This document shows positions 1-13,120 of a DNA stretch of 64,000 nt, piece after piece; the first letter of the stretch is position 1; the number at the start of each line of letters is the position of its first letter. Source of the stretch: Chlorocebus sabaeus. Its lineage: Eukaryota; Chordata; Mammalia; Primates; Cercopithecidae. Below the pieces are notes generated by a model that was not told where the DNA came from, did no database searches, and worked only from the letters and a program-made list of their open reading frames with translations. The stretch covers positions 94,175,137 to 94,239,136 of the forward strand of contig NC_132923.1 in the NCBI RefSeq assembly GCF_047675955.1, in the 5' to 3' direction. The position numbers and the translations under genes were made by a program.

Positions 1-619
1 CTGCTGGGCTATGAGATCCAGCCGGCTTTCTGGGGTGTTGGAAACCTTTATTTTATGATCCCCATTATAGATCTCAACTCCACCAGCTATGTCCTCCGGC
101 AGGTAGGACTCCTGGTCAATTTGGACATCAACATTGTTTTTGGTGGCAATTTTGTACACAGGGATTGCCTTTTGCACCATAGCCTTTACCAGAGGGAAGT
201 CTTGTTTCCTGCAACGAACAATCATTTGGTGCTCCAGCAACTGGTACTAAACCCTGGAGAACCAGTCCATCTAGCAGCACTTGGTACCTGGTTGTGTCTT
301 TCACTACCTTGCTGAGTCTCCGTTTTGCTTCATTTAGTAAATCTGTGATAAGGTCATCTCTCGCTCTGAGGATTTTGAGCCTTGCTTGATTCATCAGATT
401 GGACATCTGAATTTTCTTCTGCTGCTCAATCTGTTTCTCTTTCTTTTCATAGTATTCCATAATCTTTAGTCTTTGGGTTTGCACAAGCCGACCTTTCTCT
501 ATGTTGAACTCTTCTTCTGCCTTTGCATCTATTTCTTCTGCTTTCTAATTGGCTTCTTGTTCAATGAAAGCCATCATATGCTTTACCTGCTTTTGCATGT
601 CAGCATCGCTGAGAGCCAT
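1..619 (-). pseudogene. ATP6V1E1P: Processed pseudogene of V-ATPase subunit E1 (ATP6V1E1), cut by the window edge
   Basis: Read on the minus strand from the ATG at 619-617, the translation follows V-type proton ATPase subunit E1 almost residue by residue and without introns, so it is a retrocopy. The parent is a peripheral-stalk subunit of the vacuolar proton pump. The copy is dead. The stretch EQEAN is followed directly by an in-frame TAG (about 550) where the family has a Glu. A frameshift near 250 (after LDGLVLQG) moves the rest into another frame. Downstream the parental frame resumes (matching the region around IPMYKIATKNDVDVQI) and reaches SRLDLIAQQ at base 1, so about the last 20 codons lie outside the window. 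No poly(A) tail is visible because the 3' end is cut off. Identification is firm; numbering among known ATP6V1E1 pseudogenes is not. Confidence 0.93.
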
Positions 620-1394
620 GGCAAGAGCAACACTAGGCTGGAGAGCAGCAGGCTCGAGTTTAGGTTTGAATGGGGAAGGTGGGAGGATTAGGCAGAGGAA
701 ACCCTTGCACAGATCTTTACTTTATCAATTTCCTTTACTTTATCAATTTCCACACTTTCTAAGCAAGCCTTGGCTTCAAAATGACCACAGTCAGATTTTC
801 CACATGAGTGCAATGTTTTATAGATGTCTTTCCTCTGCACAGCCAAAGTAAAAAGTATGCGCAATTCTACTAAACTGAGTCTGAAGCCCAGACACCCTTC
901 ACAGCCTCCCTCTGGAACTGGGCAGTAATGCTTCCATCTCAGCAGTCATGCTCTCTTTGGGAAAATGCACTGTTTCACTGGGTGCCTGGCAGCGTGGGTC
1001 TCTGCTTTATCCCAGTCTGCCCCTATGTCTGTGCTTTGGTGGGTATCTCAATCTCTATTTTTAGCTAGGTTCCTGACATTGTTAACAGAGTAATGGGTGT
1101 AACCCTGAATCAAGACCGGGGCCTATCCTGGGAGTCTTCTTACCTGCCCCTTCCCATGCCCCAGGCTCCGGGTGTCAAGAATTTGACAGGGATGCTCAAT
1201 AAATGAAAAATAAGAACCTTAAACCCAACCAACATCATACATGGCAACCCACACCTTCTCCAGGACTCAGTCTATTACCAAAGCTCTATGCAATCCATAA
1301 TAACCTAGATCTAGGCCAAAACCAAATCACAGTAACCAATACCCTTCATCCAGTCTCTTCCTCTAGACTAGTTACTCTTTGTTTTTTGTTTGTT
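620..1394. other. Unassigned non-coding DNA
   Basis: The first ~60 bases may be 5' UTR of the ATP6V1E1 retrocopy. A 17-base unit containing CTTTATCAATTTCC is repeated twice in tandem near 717-750. I recognise no gene or repeat family in the remainder. Confidence 0.4.
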
Positions 1395-1545
1395 TTTAAG
1401 ACAGGGTCTTGCTCTGCCACCCAGGCTGGAATGCATGGCACAATCATGGCTCACTGCAGCCTCAGCCTCCCAGGCTCAAGAAATCCTCGCACCTCAGCCT
1501 CCCGAGTAGCTGGGACTACAGGTACAAGTCACCACACCTGGCTCA
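1395..1545 (-). repeat. Alu monomer (FLAM/AluJ-like), antisense
   Basis: Contains the antisense left-monomer landmarks: GACAGGGTCTTGCTCTGCC, then 'ggctcactgcagcctc' and 'gtagctgggactacagg'. Only one arm is present, diverged from AluS/Y. Confidence 0.8.
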
Positions 1546-3077
1546 GACTGGTTGCTCTTTGAAGGCCACTGGAACACTGTCCCCAAGACAGATCAGCCTA
1601 ACACAAAGAAAGTTATCAATAAGCGTTTAGTGAATTTGACTTTTCCTCCTTACACTACAGAGCTGCCACCTACAGTTCCCTAAAAACACTTTTCCAACAT
1701 TTCTTCTCTTACGTAACAAACCCAGTCTCCTGTAATCTAGGTTTTTTTCATTTAGACAAGCATTTATGTAGGTCACTGAAGAAAAACAATACAGATATCC
1801 CTTGCCTTCGACATGCAGTCACAGGAGAAATAAACGACACTCAAATTATAGTGTAGTATCATGATTCTTGGCCAAAAGAAAGAGAAATGTCAGCAGTAAA
1901 TATGAATGATATAGTGAGGTACTACAAAGAACTTTAAAGTAAGAGAGGTAAAGTTGCCCCCTATAGTGGGCATCTATTTTGGCTGCCTGCCATCCAATCA
2001 CCCTTTTCAAGGAAGGTCATTCCTTCCCTACTCTCAGTCCATATGTTTATGGAATAGTTAACTCCACCCAAAACTCCAAGGGTAAATTTCTGACCCCAGG
2101 CATGACCATTAAAGCATCACCTTCCCCTGGTCACAGTGATCAGTTCCAGAATGGACCCATGACCTACTCATATCAGTGAGATGAAATGATTCTTTTGTGA
2201 GAACAATTAGAAGAGAGGCAGTCCATGTTTTAGCTGTACTTTAGCCCAGAGGGATAGCTCCAGCTGTCTTGTAGCACAAAGGGAAAGAAAGCCTGTCTTT
2301 GAATGGAGCCAACACAGTCTGTAGCTACCATTTCTGACGCTACCATGTCTGAAGTCAAACTTTTCAGCTACATGAGCCAAAAAATGCTCTTTTCTTAAGC
2401 TGAAATTGACTGCTTAGCTATAAAATCAATCTATAATACATATAATCAGACCTTGGTAAAGTTACTTCAAAACATTTTATTTAATTGTTCCCAAGTCACC
2501 TGGCTCTTTAGGGAGTTGGTCAGTCAAGGAAGCCATATGTTAAGTGGGGACACAGGTTTTAGCGCCAGACATTCATGGAGCTGACTCTGGCTTCTTAACC
2601 TTTCTGAGTGTTAGTTTCTTCGTCTGTTAAATGTAGATAACAATAGTGTCATGTAATTTTTTTTTTTCATGTCTGAGGGCAGATTCAGTGAGCACAAAAA
2701 GACTACTTACAGCAGCTTAGGTTTTAAGTTAATATTTAATTTATTAATTTAAAACTCAATACCTAGGTTTATTTAAGTCTTAAAATTCAGTTCATAAGTA
2801 TATCTGTAAGTCTATTATATATAATCTATTATATAGATTTACAGATAGAATAGTATACTTATAAACTGAGCTTATATAAAATAATAATTCAGTTTAAGGG
2901 GATCTTTTATTACTGTTCAAGTAACTCAGGTAGAACTATCTAAACTCTTAAACAGTCTCACTTATAAGCTTATACAACATAATTATATCAGAATTTTAAA
3001 CTGAATTTGTAAATTTCATATATTCTTTTTTCATTTTATACCTGTCATATGCCTAACCAGTCAAGTTCCATCACTGA
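1546..3077. other. AT-rich intergenic DNA with a probable MIR piece
   Basis: No gene is seen. Around 2555-2650 the text 'cttcttaacctttctgagtgttagtttcttcgtctgttaaatg' has the core layout of a plus-strand MIR SINE. From 2710 to 3050 the DNA is very AT-rich. The stretch ends at the probable target duplication of the downstream L1. Confidence 0.4.
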
Positions 3078-6000
3078 GGAGGCAGGACTAGATTGCAACT
3101 CTGACTCTGATGGACAGAGCAGCATGTGGAGGCTCGCATGGTGAATTTTAGCTCCAGAACGACTGCAGGAATAAGTCAGGAATCCTGTGAGGACCCACAC
3201 ACCCTCTGAAGGAAGTGAACTGCTCCTGTAGGACCTAGGAGACACCCCAAATACTGTGAGTGCCCAAACTGCGGAAGTGGGAAAGGGAGATCCTCTGCTT
3301 TTGAACACATGCCACCACTAAGGAAACCGAAGATCTAGTTTTTGGGAGAAGATTTCGACCTTACCTGGAGCTGAGTCAATTTAGAGAGCCGAGTGAAATA
3401 CAGGGGTAGAAGAAGCAGTAGGAAAGGCCCTGGGAGCTCACTGAGTCCCTAAGCAGGCCATTCCTGCCTGGCATCACAGGACTTGTTTGAGAGGGTGGCC
3501 AGAGGTGCAGGAAAAAATGCCATGGAGAGAAGAAAGTCTCCAGATGCACTTTGTAACAATTTGAAGCATTTGAGAAGCCTCCTGACCAGAACTTGGGGGA
3601 GCGTGTGAATCCTGCTTGCAGACTCCACGGGTTTGGGAAGAACTCAGGCCCTTTTCTTTCACACCTGGGAGGCAGGTAGCCTGGGGCAAGTTCCCAGCCC
3701 TGCTTACCCATTGCCTGGAAACAGACTCAGTGCCATTAGCGGGGCATAGTGGGAGTGAGACCGACCCTTTGGATTGTGTGGGAGCTGGATGAGGCTTGTG
3801 ACTGCACTTTCCCCCACTTCCCGGACAACCTGCGTGACTCAGCAGCAGAGGCAGCCATAATCCTCCTAGGAACATAGCTCCGTTGACCTGGGAACCTCAC
3901 TCCCATCCCCCACAGAAGCCACAGCAAAACCCACCCAAGGAGAGTCTGAGCTCAGACATCCCTAGCCCTGCCCGCACCTCATGGTCCTTCCCTACCCACC
4001 CTGGTAGCTGAAGACAAAGGACATACACTCTTGAGAGTTCTAGGGCCCCACCCACCACTAGTTCCTCTTCATACTACCACAGCTGATGCTCTCTAGAAAG
4101 CACCACCTCCCAGCAGAAGGCCAGCCAGCACAAAAATAGAGCATTAAGACACAAAAGCTAAGAACCCTCATAGAGTCTATTTCACCACCCTGCCACCTCC
4201 ACTGGAACAGGAGCTGTATCCAGAGCTGAGAGACCCAAAGATGGTTCACATCACAGGACTCTGTGAAGACAACTCCCAGTATTACCACAGAGCCTGGTAG
4301 ACTTGCTGAGTGACTAGACCCAGAAGAGAGATGACAATCACTACAGCTCGGCTCTCAGGAAACCACATCCATATGGAAGGGGGAGAGTACTACATCAAAG
4401 GAACACCCCATTGGACAAAAGAATCTGAACAACTGCCTCTAGCCCTAGATCTTCCCTTTGACAGAGCCTACCCAAATGAGAAGGAACCATAAAAGCAACC
4501 CTGATAATATGACAAAACAAGACTCTTAAACACCCCCCAAAAGTCACACTAGCTCACCAGCAATGAATCCAAACCAAAAAGAAATCCTTGATTTACCTGA
4601 AAAAGAATTCAGGAGGTTAGTTATTAAGCTAATCAGGGAGGCACCAGAGAAAGGTGAAGCCCCATGCAAGGAAATCCAAAAAACGATACAAGAAATGAAG
4701 ACAGAAATATTCAAGAAAATAGATAGCATAAAGAAAAACAATCAAAACTTCAGGAAACGTTGGACACACTTAGAGAAATACAAAATGCTCTGTAAAGTCT
4801 CAGCAATAAAATTGAACAAGTAGAAGAAAGAAATTCAGAGCTCAAAGACAAGTTCTTCAAATTAATCCAATCCAACAAAGACAAAGAAAAAAGAATAAGA
4901 AAACATGAATAAAGCCTTCAAGAAGTCTGGGATTATGTTAAACCACCAAACCTAAGAATAGTTAGTGTTCCTGAGGAAGAAGAGAAATCTAAAAGTTTGG
5001 AAAACATATTTGGGGGAATAATCAAGGAAAACTTCCCCAGCCTTGCTAAAGACCTAGACATCCAAATACAGGAAGTGCGAAGAACAACTGGGAAGTTCAT
5101 TGCAAAAATATCGTCACCTGGGCACATTGTCATCAGGTTATCTAAAGTTAAGATGAAGGAAAAATCCTAAGAGCTGTGAGACAAAAGCACCAGATAACCT
5201 ATAAAGGAAAACTTATCAGATTAACAGCAGATTTCTCAGCAGAAACCCTGTAAGTTAGAAAGGATTGGGGCCCTATCTTCAGCCTCCTCAAACAAAACAA
5301 TTATCAGCCAAGAATTTTGTATCCAGCAAAACTAAGCACCATACAGAAGGAAAGATACAGTCTTTTTTAGACAAATGCTGAGAGAATTTGCCATTACCAA
5401 GCCACCACTACAAGAACTGCTCAAAGGAGCTCTAAATCTTGAAACAAATCCTGGAAACACATGAAAACAAAACCTCTTTAAAGCATAAATCTCACAGGAC
5501 CTATAAAACAACAACAACAACAACAAGGTACACAGACAACAAATAGCATGATGAATGGAATGGTACCTCACATCGCAATACTAATATTGAATGTAAATGG
5601 CCTAAATGCTCCACTTAAAAGATACAGAACTGCAGAATGGATAAGAATTAACCAACCAATTATCTGCTACCTTCAAGAGACTCACCTAACATATAAGGAC
5701 TCACATAAACTTAAAGTAAATGGGTGGAAAAAGGCATTTCATGCAAATGGACACCAAAAGCGAGCAGGGGTAGCTATTCTTATGTCAGACAAAACAAACT
5801 TTAAAGCAACAGCAGTTTAAAAAAGACAAAGAGAGACATTATATAATGGTAGCTTATCCAACAGGAAAATATCACAATTCTAAACATATATGCACCTAAC
5901 ATTGGGGCTCCCAAATTTGTAAAACAATTACTAATAGACCTAAGAAATGAGATAGACACCAACACAATAATAGTAGGGGCCTTCAATACTCCACTGACAG

Positions 6001-6938
6001 CACTAGATAGGTCAAGACAGAAACTCAACAAAAAATCAATGAATTTAAACTATACCTTGGAACAAATGTACTTAACAGATATATACAGAATATTCCATCC
6101 AACAACCCCAGAATACACATCCTATACAACAGTGCATGGACCTTTCTCCAAGATAGACCATATAATAGGCCACAAAAGGAGCCTCAATAAATTTAAGAAA
6201 ATTGAAATTATATTAAGCACTGTCTCAGACCACAGTGGAATAAAACTGGAAATCATTTCCTAAAGAAACCTTCAAAACCATGCAAATACATTGAAATTAA
6301 ATACACTGCTCCTGAATGATCACTGGGTCAGAAACAAAATCAAGATGGAAATTTAAAAATTCTTTGAACTGAACAACAATAATGACACAACCTATTAAAA
6401 TGTCTGGGATATAGTAAAGGCAGTGCTAAGAGGAAAGTTCATAGCCCTAAATGCCTACATCAAAAAGACTGAAAGAGCACAAACTGACATTCTAAGGTCA
6501 CACTTCAAGGAACTAGAGAAACAAGAACAAACCAAACCCAAATTCAGTAGAAGAAAGGAAATAACCAAGATCAGAGCAGAATTAAATGAAACTGAAACAA
6601 AAAAAATACAAAAGATAAATGAAACAAGAAAATGGTTCTTTGAAAAGATAAAATTGACAGATGATTAGCAAGATTAACCAAGAAAAGAAGAGAGAAAATC
6701 CAAACAACCTCAATAAGAAATGAAATGGGAGATACTACAACTGACACCACAGAAATACAAAAGATCATTCAAGGCTACTATGAACACCTTTATGCACATA
6801 AACTAGAAAACCTAGAAGAGATGGATAAATTCCTGGAAAAATACAACCCACCTAGCTAAATCAGAAAGAATTAGATACCCTGAACAGACCAATAACAAGC
6901 AGCAAGATTAAAGTGGTAATTAGAAAGTTACCAACAAC
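3078..6938 (+). mobile_element. Older full-length L1 (L1PB/L1MA-type), 5' part
   Basis: This is the 5' part of a plus-strand LINE-1 split by a younger L1. The 5' UTR spans about 3078-4560. An ORF1-like start (MNPNQKEILDLPEKEF) lies at 4563 and is broken into several frames up to about 5345. ORF2 starts near 5548, with the endonuclease start ILNVNGLNAPLKR and the block CYLQETHLT. Many stops and frameshifts make it inactive. The flank TTCCATCACTGA (3066-3077) nearly matches TTCCATCCCTGA at 15811-15822, so I take these as the target-site duplication. The family name is from the ORF1 start and 5' UTR style, not a search. Confidence 0.88.
6923..6938. repeat. Left target-site duplication of the nested L1PA
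   Basis: GAAAGTTACCAACAAC before the insert is matched after its poly(A) by AAAGTTAACAACAAC (about 13118-13133). Confidence 0.7.
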
Positions 6939-7980
6939 GAGGAGTGGAGAAAGATGGCCGAATAGGAACAGCTCCAATCTCCAGCTCCCAGCGGCAGCAA
7001 CACAGAAGACGGGTGATTTCTGCATTTTCAACTGAGGTACCGGGTTCATCTCACTAGGGAGTGCTGGACAATCGGTGCTGGTCAGCTGCTGCAGCCCGAC
7101 CAGCGAGAGCTGAAGCAGGGCGAGGCATCGCTTCACCTGGGAAGTGCAAGGGGGAAGGGAATCCCTTTTCCTAGCCAGGGGAACTGAGACACACAACACC
7201 TGGAAAATCGGGTAACTCCATCCCAATACTGTGCTTTACCAAGGGTCTTAGCAAATGGCACACCAGGAGATTATATCCCACACCTGGCTGGGAGGGTCCC
7301 ATGCCTGTGGAGCCTCCCTCATTGCTAGCACAGCAGTCTGCTATCTAAAGGCAAGGCAACAGCGAGGCTGGGGGAGGGGCACCCACGATTGCTGAGGCTT
7401 AAGTAGGTAAACAAAGCCCCTGGGAAGCTCAAACTGGGTGGAGCCCACAGCAGCTCAAGGAGGCCTGCCTGTCTCTGTGGACTCCACCTCTGGGGACAGG
7501 GCACAGCTAAACAAACAAACAAAAAAGCAGCAGAAACCTCTGCAGATGCAAACGACCCTGTCTGACAGCTTTGAAGAGAGCAGTGGATCTCCCAACATGG
7601 AGGCTGAGATCTGAGAATGGACAGACTGCCTGCTCAAGTGGGTCCCTGACCCCTGAGTAGCCTAAATGGGAGACATCCCCCACTAGGGGCAGACCGATAC
7701 CCCACACCTCACACAGTGGGGTACACCCCTGAGATGAAGCTTCCAAAGCAAAAATCAGACAGGTACACTCGCTATTCAGCAATATTCTATCTTCTGCAGC
7801 CTCTGCTGCTGATACCCAGGCAAACAGGGTCTGGAGTGGACCTCAAGCAATCTCCAACAGACCTACAGCTGAGGGTCCTGACTGTTAGAAGGAAAACTAA
7901 CAAACAGGAAGGACACCCACACCAAAACCCCATCAGTACGTCACCATCATCAAAGACCAAAGGCAGATAAAACCACAAAG

Positions 7981-8841
7981 ATGGGGAAAAAGCAGGGCAG
8001 AAAAGCTGGAAATACAAAAAATAAGAGCGCATCTCCCCCTCCAAAGGAACGCAGCTCATCACCAGCAATGGATCAAAGCTGGACGGAGAATGACTTCGAT
8101 GAGTTGAGAGAAGAAGGCTTCAGTCCATCAAACTTCTCAGAGCTAAAGGAGTAATTACATACCCAGTGCAAAGAAACTAAAAATCTTGAAAAAAGAATGG
8201 AAGAATGGATAACTAGAATAATCAATGCAGAGAAGGCCATAAACGAATTGACAGAGATAAAAACCATGACACGAGAAATACGTGACAAATGCACAAGCTT
8301 CAGTAACCAACTCGATCAACTGGAAGAAAGAGTATCAGCGATTGAGGATCAAATGAATGAAATGAAGTGAGAAGAGAAGTCTAAAGAAAAAAGAGGAAAA
8401 AGAAATGAACAAAGCCTTCAAGAAGTATGGGATTATGTGAAAAGACCAAATCTACGTCTGATTGGGGTGCCTGAAAGTGAGGGGGAAAACGGAACCAAGT
8501 TGGAAAACACTCTTCAGGATATCATCCAGGAGAACTTCCCCAACCTAGTAAGGCAGGCCAACATTCAAATTCAGGAAATACAGAGAATGCCACAAAGATA
8601 CTCCTCAAGAAGAGTAACTCCAAGACACATAATTATCAGATTCATCAAAGTTGAAATGAAGGAAAAACTGTTAAGGGCAGCCAGAGAGAAAGTTCGGGTT
8701 ACCCACAAAGGGAAGCCCATCAGACTAAGAGCAGCTCTCTCAGCAGAAACTCTGCAAGCCAGAAGAGAGTGGGGCCCAATATTCAACATTCTTAAAGAAA
8801 AGAAATTTCAACCCAGAATTTTATATCAGCCAAACTAAGTT
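7981..8841 (+). pseudogene. L1PA ORF1 (RNA-binding protein), broken
   Basis: Reading begins at ATG 7981 (MGKKQGRKAGNTKN), the usual primate L1 ORF1p start. ORF1p forms coiled-coil trimers that package L1 RNA. The frame is kept for the full family length, but TAA at 8152-8154 and TGA at 8368-8370 interrupt it. From 8437 the RRM and C-terminal parts are open (RPNLRLIGVPE ... FQPRILYQPN) up to the normal stop at 8836-8838. Two point nonsense changes, with no frameshift, inactivate this copy. Confidence 0.92.
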
Positions 8842-9059
8842 TCATAAGTGAAGGAGAAATAAAATCCTTTACAGATAAGCAAATGCTTAGAGATTTTGTC
8901 ACCACCAGGCCTGCCTTACAAGAGACCCTGAAGGAAGCACTAAACATGGAAAGGAACAACCGGTACCAGCCATTGCAAAAACATGCCAAAATGTAGAGAC
9001 CACCAATGCTAGGAAGAAACTGCATCAACTAACGAGCAAAATAACCAGTTAATATCATA

Positions 9060-12000
9060 ATGACAGGATCAAGTTCACGCATAACAATATTAACCTTAAA
9101 TGTAAATGGACTAAATGGTCCAATTAAAAGACACAGACTGGCAAACTGGATAAAGAGTCAAGACCCATCAGTTTGCTGTATTCAGGAGACCCATCTCACA
9201 TGCAGAGACACACACAGGCTCAAAATAAAGGGATGGAGGAAGATCTACTATGCAAATGGAGAACAAAAAAAGCAGGGCTTGCAATCATATAGTCTCTGAT
9301 AAAACAGACTTTAAACCATCAAAGATCAAAAGAGACAAAGAAGGCCATTACATAATGGTAAAGGGATCAATTCAACAGGAAGAGCTAACTCTCCTAAATA
9401 TATATGCACCCAATACAGGAGCACCCAGATTCATAAAGCAAGTCCTTAAAGACTTACAAAGAGACTTAGACTCCCATATAATAATAATGGGAGACTTCAA
9501 CACCCCACTGTCAACATTAGACAGATCAACGAGACAGAAAGTTAACAAGGATATCCAGGAATTGAACTCATCTCTGCACCAAGCAGACCTAATAGACATC
9601 TACAGAACTCTCCACCCCAAATCAACAGAATATACATTCTTCTCAGCACCACATCACACTTATTCCAAAATTGACCACATAATTGGAAGTAAAGCACTCC
9701 TCAGCAAATGTACAAAAACAGAAATTATAACAAACTGTCTCCCAGACCACAGTGCAATCAAACTAGAACTCAGGACTAAGAAACTCAGTCAAAACTGCTC
9801 AACTACATGGAAACTGAACAACCTGCTCCTGAATGACTACTGGGTACATAACGAAATGAAGACAGAAATAAAGATGTTCTTTGAAACCAGTGAGAACAAA
9901 GACACAACATACCAGAATCTCTGGGACACGTTTAAAGCGGTGTGTAGAGGGAAATTTATAGCACTAAATGCCCACAAGAGAAAGCAGGAAAGATCTAAAA
10001 TTGACACTCTAACATCACAATTAAAAGAACTAGAGAAGCAAGAGCAAACACATGCAAAAGCTAGCACAAGGCAAGAAATAACTAAGATCAGAGCAGAACT
10101 GAAGGAGATAGAGACACAAAAAACCCTCCAAACAATCAATGAATCCAGGAGTTGGTTTTTTGAAAAGATCAACAAAATTGATAGACCGCTAGCAAGACTA
10201 ATAAAGAAGAAAAGAGAGAAGAATCAAATAGACGCAATAAAAAATGATAAAGGGGATATAACCACTGACCCCACAGAAATACAAACTACCATCAGAGAAT
10301 ACTATAAACACCTCTATGCAAATAAACTAGAAAATCGAGAAGAAATGGATAATTTCCTGGACACTTACACTCTCCCAAGACTAAACCAGGAAGAAGTTGA
10401 ATCCCTGAATAGACCAATAGCAGGCTCTGAAATTGAGGCAATATTTAATAGCCTACCAACCAAAAAAATCCAGGACCAGATGGATTCACAGCCGAATTCT
10501 ACCAAAGGTACAAGGATGAGCTGGTACCATTCCTTCTGAAACTATTCCAATCAATAGAAAAAGAGGGGATCCTCCCTAACTCATTTTATGAGGCCAACAT
10601 CATCCTGATACCAAAGCCTGGCAGAGACACAACAAAAAAAGAGAATTTTAGACCAATATCCCTGATGAACATCAATGCAAAAATCCTCAATAAAATACTG
10701 GCAAACTGAATCCAGCAGCACATCAAAAAGCTTATCCACCATGATCAAGTGGGCTTCATCCCTGGGATGCAAGGCTGGTTCAACATACGCAAATCAATAA
10801 ACGTAATCCAGCATATAAACAGAACCAAAGACAAAAACAACATGATTATCTCAATAGATGCAGAAAAGGCCTTCCACAAAATTCAACAGCCCATTCATGC
10901 TAAAAACTCTCAATAAATTCGGTATTGATGGAACGTATCTCAAAATAATAAGAGCTATTTATGACAAACCCACAGCCAATATCATACTGAATGGGCAAAA
11001 ACTGGAAGCATTCCCTTTGAAAACTGGCACAAGACAGGGATGCCCTCTCTCACAACTCCTATTCAACATAGTGTTGGAAGTTCTGGTTAGGGCAATTAGG
11101 CAAGAGAAAGAAATCAAGGGTATTCAGTTAGGAAAAGAAGAAGTCAAATTGTCCCTCTTTGCAGATGACATGATTGTATATTTAGAAAACCCTATCATCT
11201 CAGTCCAAAATCTCCTTAAGCTGATAAGCAACTTCAGCAAAGTCTCAGGATACAAAATTAATGTGCAAAAATCACAAGCATTCTTATACACCAGTAACAG
11301 ACAAACAGAGAGCCAAATCATGAATGAACTTCCATTCACAATTGCTTCAAAGAGAATAAAATACCTAGGAATCCAACTTACAAGGGATGTAAAGGACCTC
11401 TTCAAGGAGAACTACACACCACTGCTCAGTGAAATAAAAAGAGGACACAAACAAATGGAAGAACATACCATGCTCATGGATAGGAAGAATCAATATCGTG
11501 AAAATGGCCATACTGCCCAAGGTAATTTATAGATTCAATGCCATCCCCATCAAGCTACCAATGAGTTTCTTCACAGAATTGGAAAAAACTGCTTTAAAGT
11601 TCATATGGAACCAAAAAAGAGCCCGCATTGCCAAGATAATCCTAAGTCAAAAGAACAAAGATGGAGGCATCATGCTACCTGACTTCAAACTATACTACAA
11701 GGCTACAGTAACCAAAACAGCATGGTACTGGTACCAAAACAGAGATATAGGCCAACGGAATAGAACAGAGTCCTCAGAAATAATACCACACATCTACAGC
11801 CATCTGATCTTTGACAAACCTGACAAAAACAAGAAATGGGGAAAGGATTCCCTATTTAATAAATGGTGCTGGGAAAATTGGCTAGCCATAAGTAGAAAGT
11901 TGAAACTGGATCCTTTCCTTACTCCTTATATAAAAATTATTTCAAGATGGATTAGAGACTTAAATGTTAGACCTAATACCATAAAAACCCTAGAAGAAAA

Positions 12001-12887
12001 CCTAGGTAAATACCATTCAGGACATAGGCATGGGCAAGGACTTCATGTCTAAAACACCAAAAGCAATGGCAACAAAAGCCAAAATTGACAAATGGGATCT
12101 AATTGAACTAAAGAGCTTCTGCACAGCAAAAGAAACTACCATCAGAGTGAACAGGCAACCTACAGAATGGGAGAAAATTTTTGCTATCTACTCATCTGAC
12201 AAAGGGCTAATATCCAGAACCTAGAAAGAACTCAAACAAATTTACAAGAAAAAAACAACCCCATCAAAAAGTGGGCAAGGGATATGAACAGACATTTCTC
12301 AAAAGAAGACATGCATACAGCCAACAGACACATGAAAAAATATTCATCATCACTGGCCATCAGAGAAATGCAAATCAAAACCACAATGAGATACCATCTC
12401 ACACCAGTTAGAATGGCAATCATTAAAAAGTCAGGAAACAACAGGTGCTGGAGAGGATGTGGAGAAACAGGAACACTTTTTACACTGTTGGTGGGATTGT
12501 AAACTAGTTCAACCATTATAGAAAACAGTATGGCGATTCCTCAAGGATCTAGAACTAGAAGTACCATATGACCCAGCCATCCCATTACTGGGTATATACC
12601 CAAAGGATTATAAATCATGCTGCTATAAAGACACATGCACACGTATGTTCATTGCAGCACTATTCACAATAGCAAAGACTTGGAATCAACCCAAATGTCC
12701 ATCAGTGACAGACTGAATTAAGAAAATGTGGCACATATACACCATGGAATACTATGCAGCCATAAAAAAGGATGAGTTTGTGTCCTTTGTAGGGACATGG
12801 ATGCAGCTGGAAACCATCATTCTCAGCAAACTATTGCAAGAACAGAAAACCAAACACCGCATGTTCTCACTCATAGGTGGGAACTGA
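9060..12887 (+). pseudogene. L1PA ORF2 (endonuclease/reverse transcriptase), broken
   Basis: ATG 9060 to TGA 12885-12887 spans 3828 nt, exactly 1275 codons plus stop, the full L1 ORF2 length. The protein normally nicks target DNA and copies L1 RNA. The endonuclease start is present (TLNVNGLN, then CIQETHL at about 9178), and the reverse-transcriptase active site FADDM is at about 11158. The protein shifts frame several times: near 9290 (an A-run and neighbouring indel), between 10490 and 10880, near 11490, and again before 12030. Net length is conserved because the indels nearly cancel. It is non-functional. Confidence 0.92.
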
Positions 12888-13120
12888 ACAATGAGATCAC
12901 TTGGACTTGGGAAGGGGAACATCACACACCAGGGCCTATTATGGGGAGTGGGGAGAGGGGAGGGATTGCATTGGGAGTTATACCGGATGTAAAGGACGAG
13001 TTGATGGGTGCTGACAAGTTGATGGGTGCAGCACACCAACATGGCACAAGTATACATATGTAACAAACCTGCACGTTATGCACATGTACCCTAGAACTTA
13101 AAGTTAAAAAAAAAAAAAAA

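Larger units (their letters stand above)
6939..13120 (+). mobile_element. Younger full-length L1PA element nested in the older L1
   Basis: The element is about 6.18 kb, the length of a complete primate L1. It starts with the L1PA 5' end (GATGGCCGAATAGGAACAGC) and has a ~1.04-kb 5' UTR, ORF1, an inter-ORF spacer, ORF2, a 3' UTR and a poly(A) run at 13107-13122. It is flanked by short duplications of the host L1 sequence and shares its orientation. Both ORFs are broken, so it cannot move itself. A complete 5' end is uncommon because most L1 copies are 5' truncated. The older L1 resumes in the same coding region on the other side, which fixes the order of events. Confidence 0.95.

Noticed and set aside
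7325..7522. Antisense frame in the L1PA 5' UTR as a possible ORF0
   Set aside because: Position relative to the L1 start does not fit the ORF0 interval as I know it, and I could not recognise the ORF0 start.
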